A stretch of 6,654 bases of DNA from Candidatus Zhuqueibacterota bacterium 4484_188 (GTDB lineage: Bacteria > Calditrichota > Calditrichia > RBG-13-44-9), in NCBI GenBank assembly GCA_002049825.1, contig MVCZ01000144.1:1-6654 (forward strand), read 5' to 3'. Numbering within the stretch: position 1 is the stretch's first letter; every line of letters begins with the position of its first letter. The translations under genes were made by a program, and so were the position numbers. The notes below the pieces were generated by a model that saw nothing but the letters and a program-made list of their open reading frames with translations, did not search any database and was not told where the DNA came from. Positions 6,435 through 6,654 of this stretch are shown here, piece after piece.

Positions 6435-6466
6435 CCCTGCCCGGTGAAATAATCCACCGGGCAGGG
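6435..6466 (-). terminator. Strong 12-bp hairpin after the right-edge gene, probable terminator
   Basis: CCCTGCCCGGTG (6435-6446) and CACCGGGCAGGG (6455-6466) pair perfectly over 12 bp, mostly G-C, with an 8-nt AT-rich loop. It begins 19 nt downstream of the TAA at 6486-6488, where a terminator for that gene is expected. The 3' side in the transcribed direction (GATGGCTGAGCAGAAAAA) has no T-run, so it is not a textbook Rho-independent terminator. A U-less terminator, a 3'-end stabilising hairpin or a protein-binding palindrome are alternatives. Confidence -1.
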
Positions 6467-6485
6467 CGGAATTGCCGTGCTCTAA

Positions 6486-6654
6486 TTATTCGACGATAAT
6501 TTTAGGCGGAGAATCTCCTTCGGCAAATTCTTTGTCGGCTAAACAAAAAACGGCGTAGGGATGTGTGCTTTTTTCGCTCTTGAATCCACGGTCAGGGTTA
6601 ACGAGTCCCCTCTTTTTATCGAGGTGGTGTACATGCCAAAAAGTGTTTCATCCA
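6486..6654 (-). pseudogene. C-terminal end of an unidentified protein, apparently frameshifted at an A6 run
   Basis: The window catches only the last part of this gene; its start lies beyond the right edge. One minus-strand frame, starting at 6652, reads DETLFGMYTTSIKRGDSLTL, then TVDSRAKK, and hits a stop after about 37 residues. A second frame, open from the same area, ends with HPYAVFCLADKEFAEGDSPP then KIIVE and a TAA at 6486-6488. Both pieces have protein-like composition, and they meet at an A6 run (T6 at 6569-6574 on the plus strand). Seven A's instead of six would fuse them as RAKK-STHPYAVF without a stop. The alternating charged and beta-branched residues suggest a small beta-rich domain, but I do not recognise the family. 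The frameshift may be a homopolymer sequencing error. A strong hairpin follows 19 nt after the stop. Confidence -1.

Noticed and set aside
6565..6580. Programmed -1 ribosomal frameshift at the A6 run
   Set aside because: The codon phase (GCG AAA AAA GCA) does not place an X XXY YYZ slippery site in the incoming frame, and no stimulatory stem-loop is evident just downstream; a single-base indel is simpler.

Overview
The window looks like chromosomal DNA of a Gram-negative, LPS-producing bacterium, probably from the Bacteroidota/FCB side of the tree; Calditrichota-like lineages are a guess. It carries a Kdo transferase, which implies a lipid A outer membrane. The start codons mostly lack Shine-Dalgarno sequences. 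The one good promoter candidate has the Bacteroidota TAnnTTTG element. GC content is moderate, and there are no tRNAs, rRNAs, CRISPR arrays or recognisable insertion sequences.

Every gene lies on the minus strand, so the window is read from right to left. At the right edge (6486-6654) is the C-terminal end of an unidentified protein, split by an apparent one-base loss in an A-run and followed by a 12-bp hairpin (6435-6466). A non-coding stretch with a candidate promoter leads into a class A penicillin-binding protein (4010-6102). Its reading frame is broken inside the glycosyltransferase domain by what looks like a deletion of about 49 nt. Next come rsgA (3078-3878), the ribosome-assembly GTPase, and waaA/kdtA (1683-2957), the Kdo transferase. 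After a 372-nt gap with a heptanucleotide repeat, the last gene is a polytopic membrane protein made of three successive VanZ-like modules, which runs off the left edge (1-1310).

Functionally this is a cell-envelope neighbourhood: peptidoglycan polymerisation and cross-linking (PBP1a), LPS inner-core assembly (WaaA) and a VanZ-like membrane protein, with the 30S maturation factor RsgA between them. The PBP, rsgA and waaA genes could be co-transcribed, although gaps of roughly 120-130 nt leave room for internal promoters.

The main surprise is damage. RsgA has all its GTPase motifs and a recognisable C-terminal tail, but the roughly 48-residue zinc-knuckle segment between them is missing in frame. 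The PBP has lost about 16 residues of its GT51 domain plus the frame. The right-edge gene is frameshifted at a homopolymer. Three lesions in five genes mean either that the assembly (for example a metagenome bin) contains small deletion errors, or that this is a decaying chromosomal segment. I see no unambiguous new multi-gene system; the triple-VanZ protein and the zinc-less RsgA are the most unusual items.
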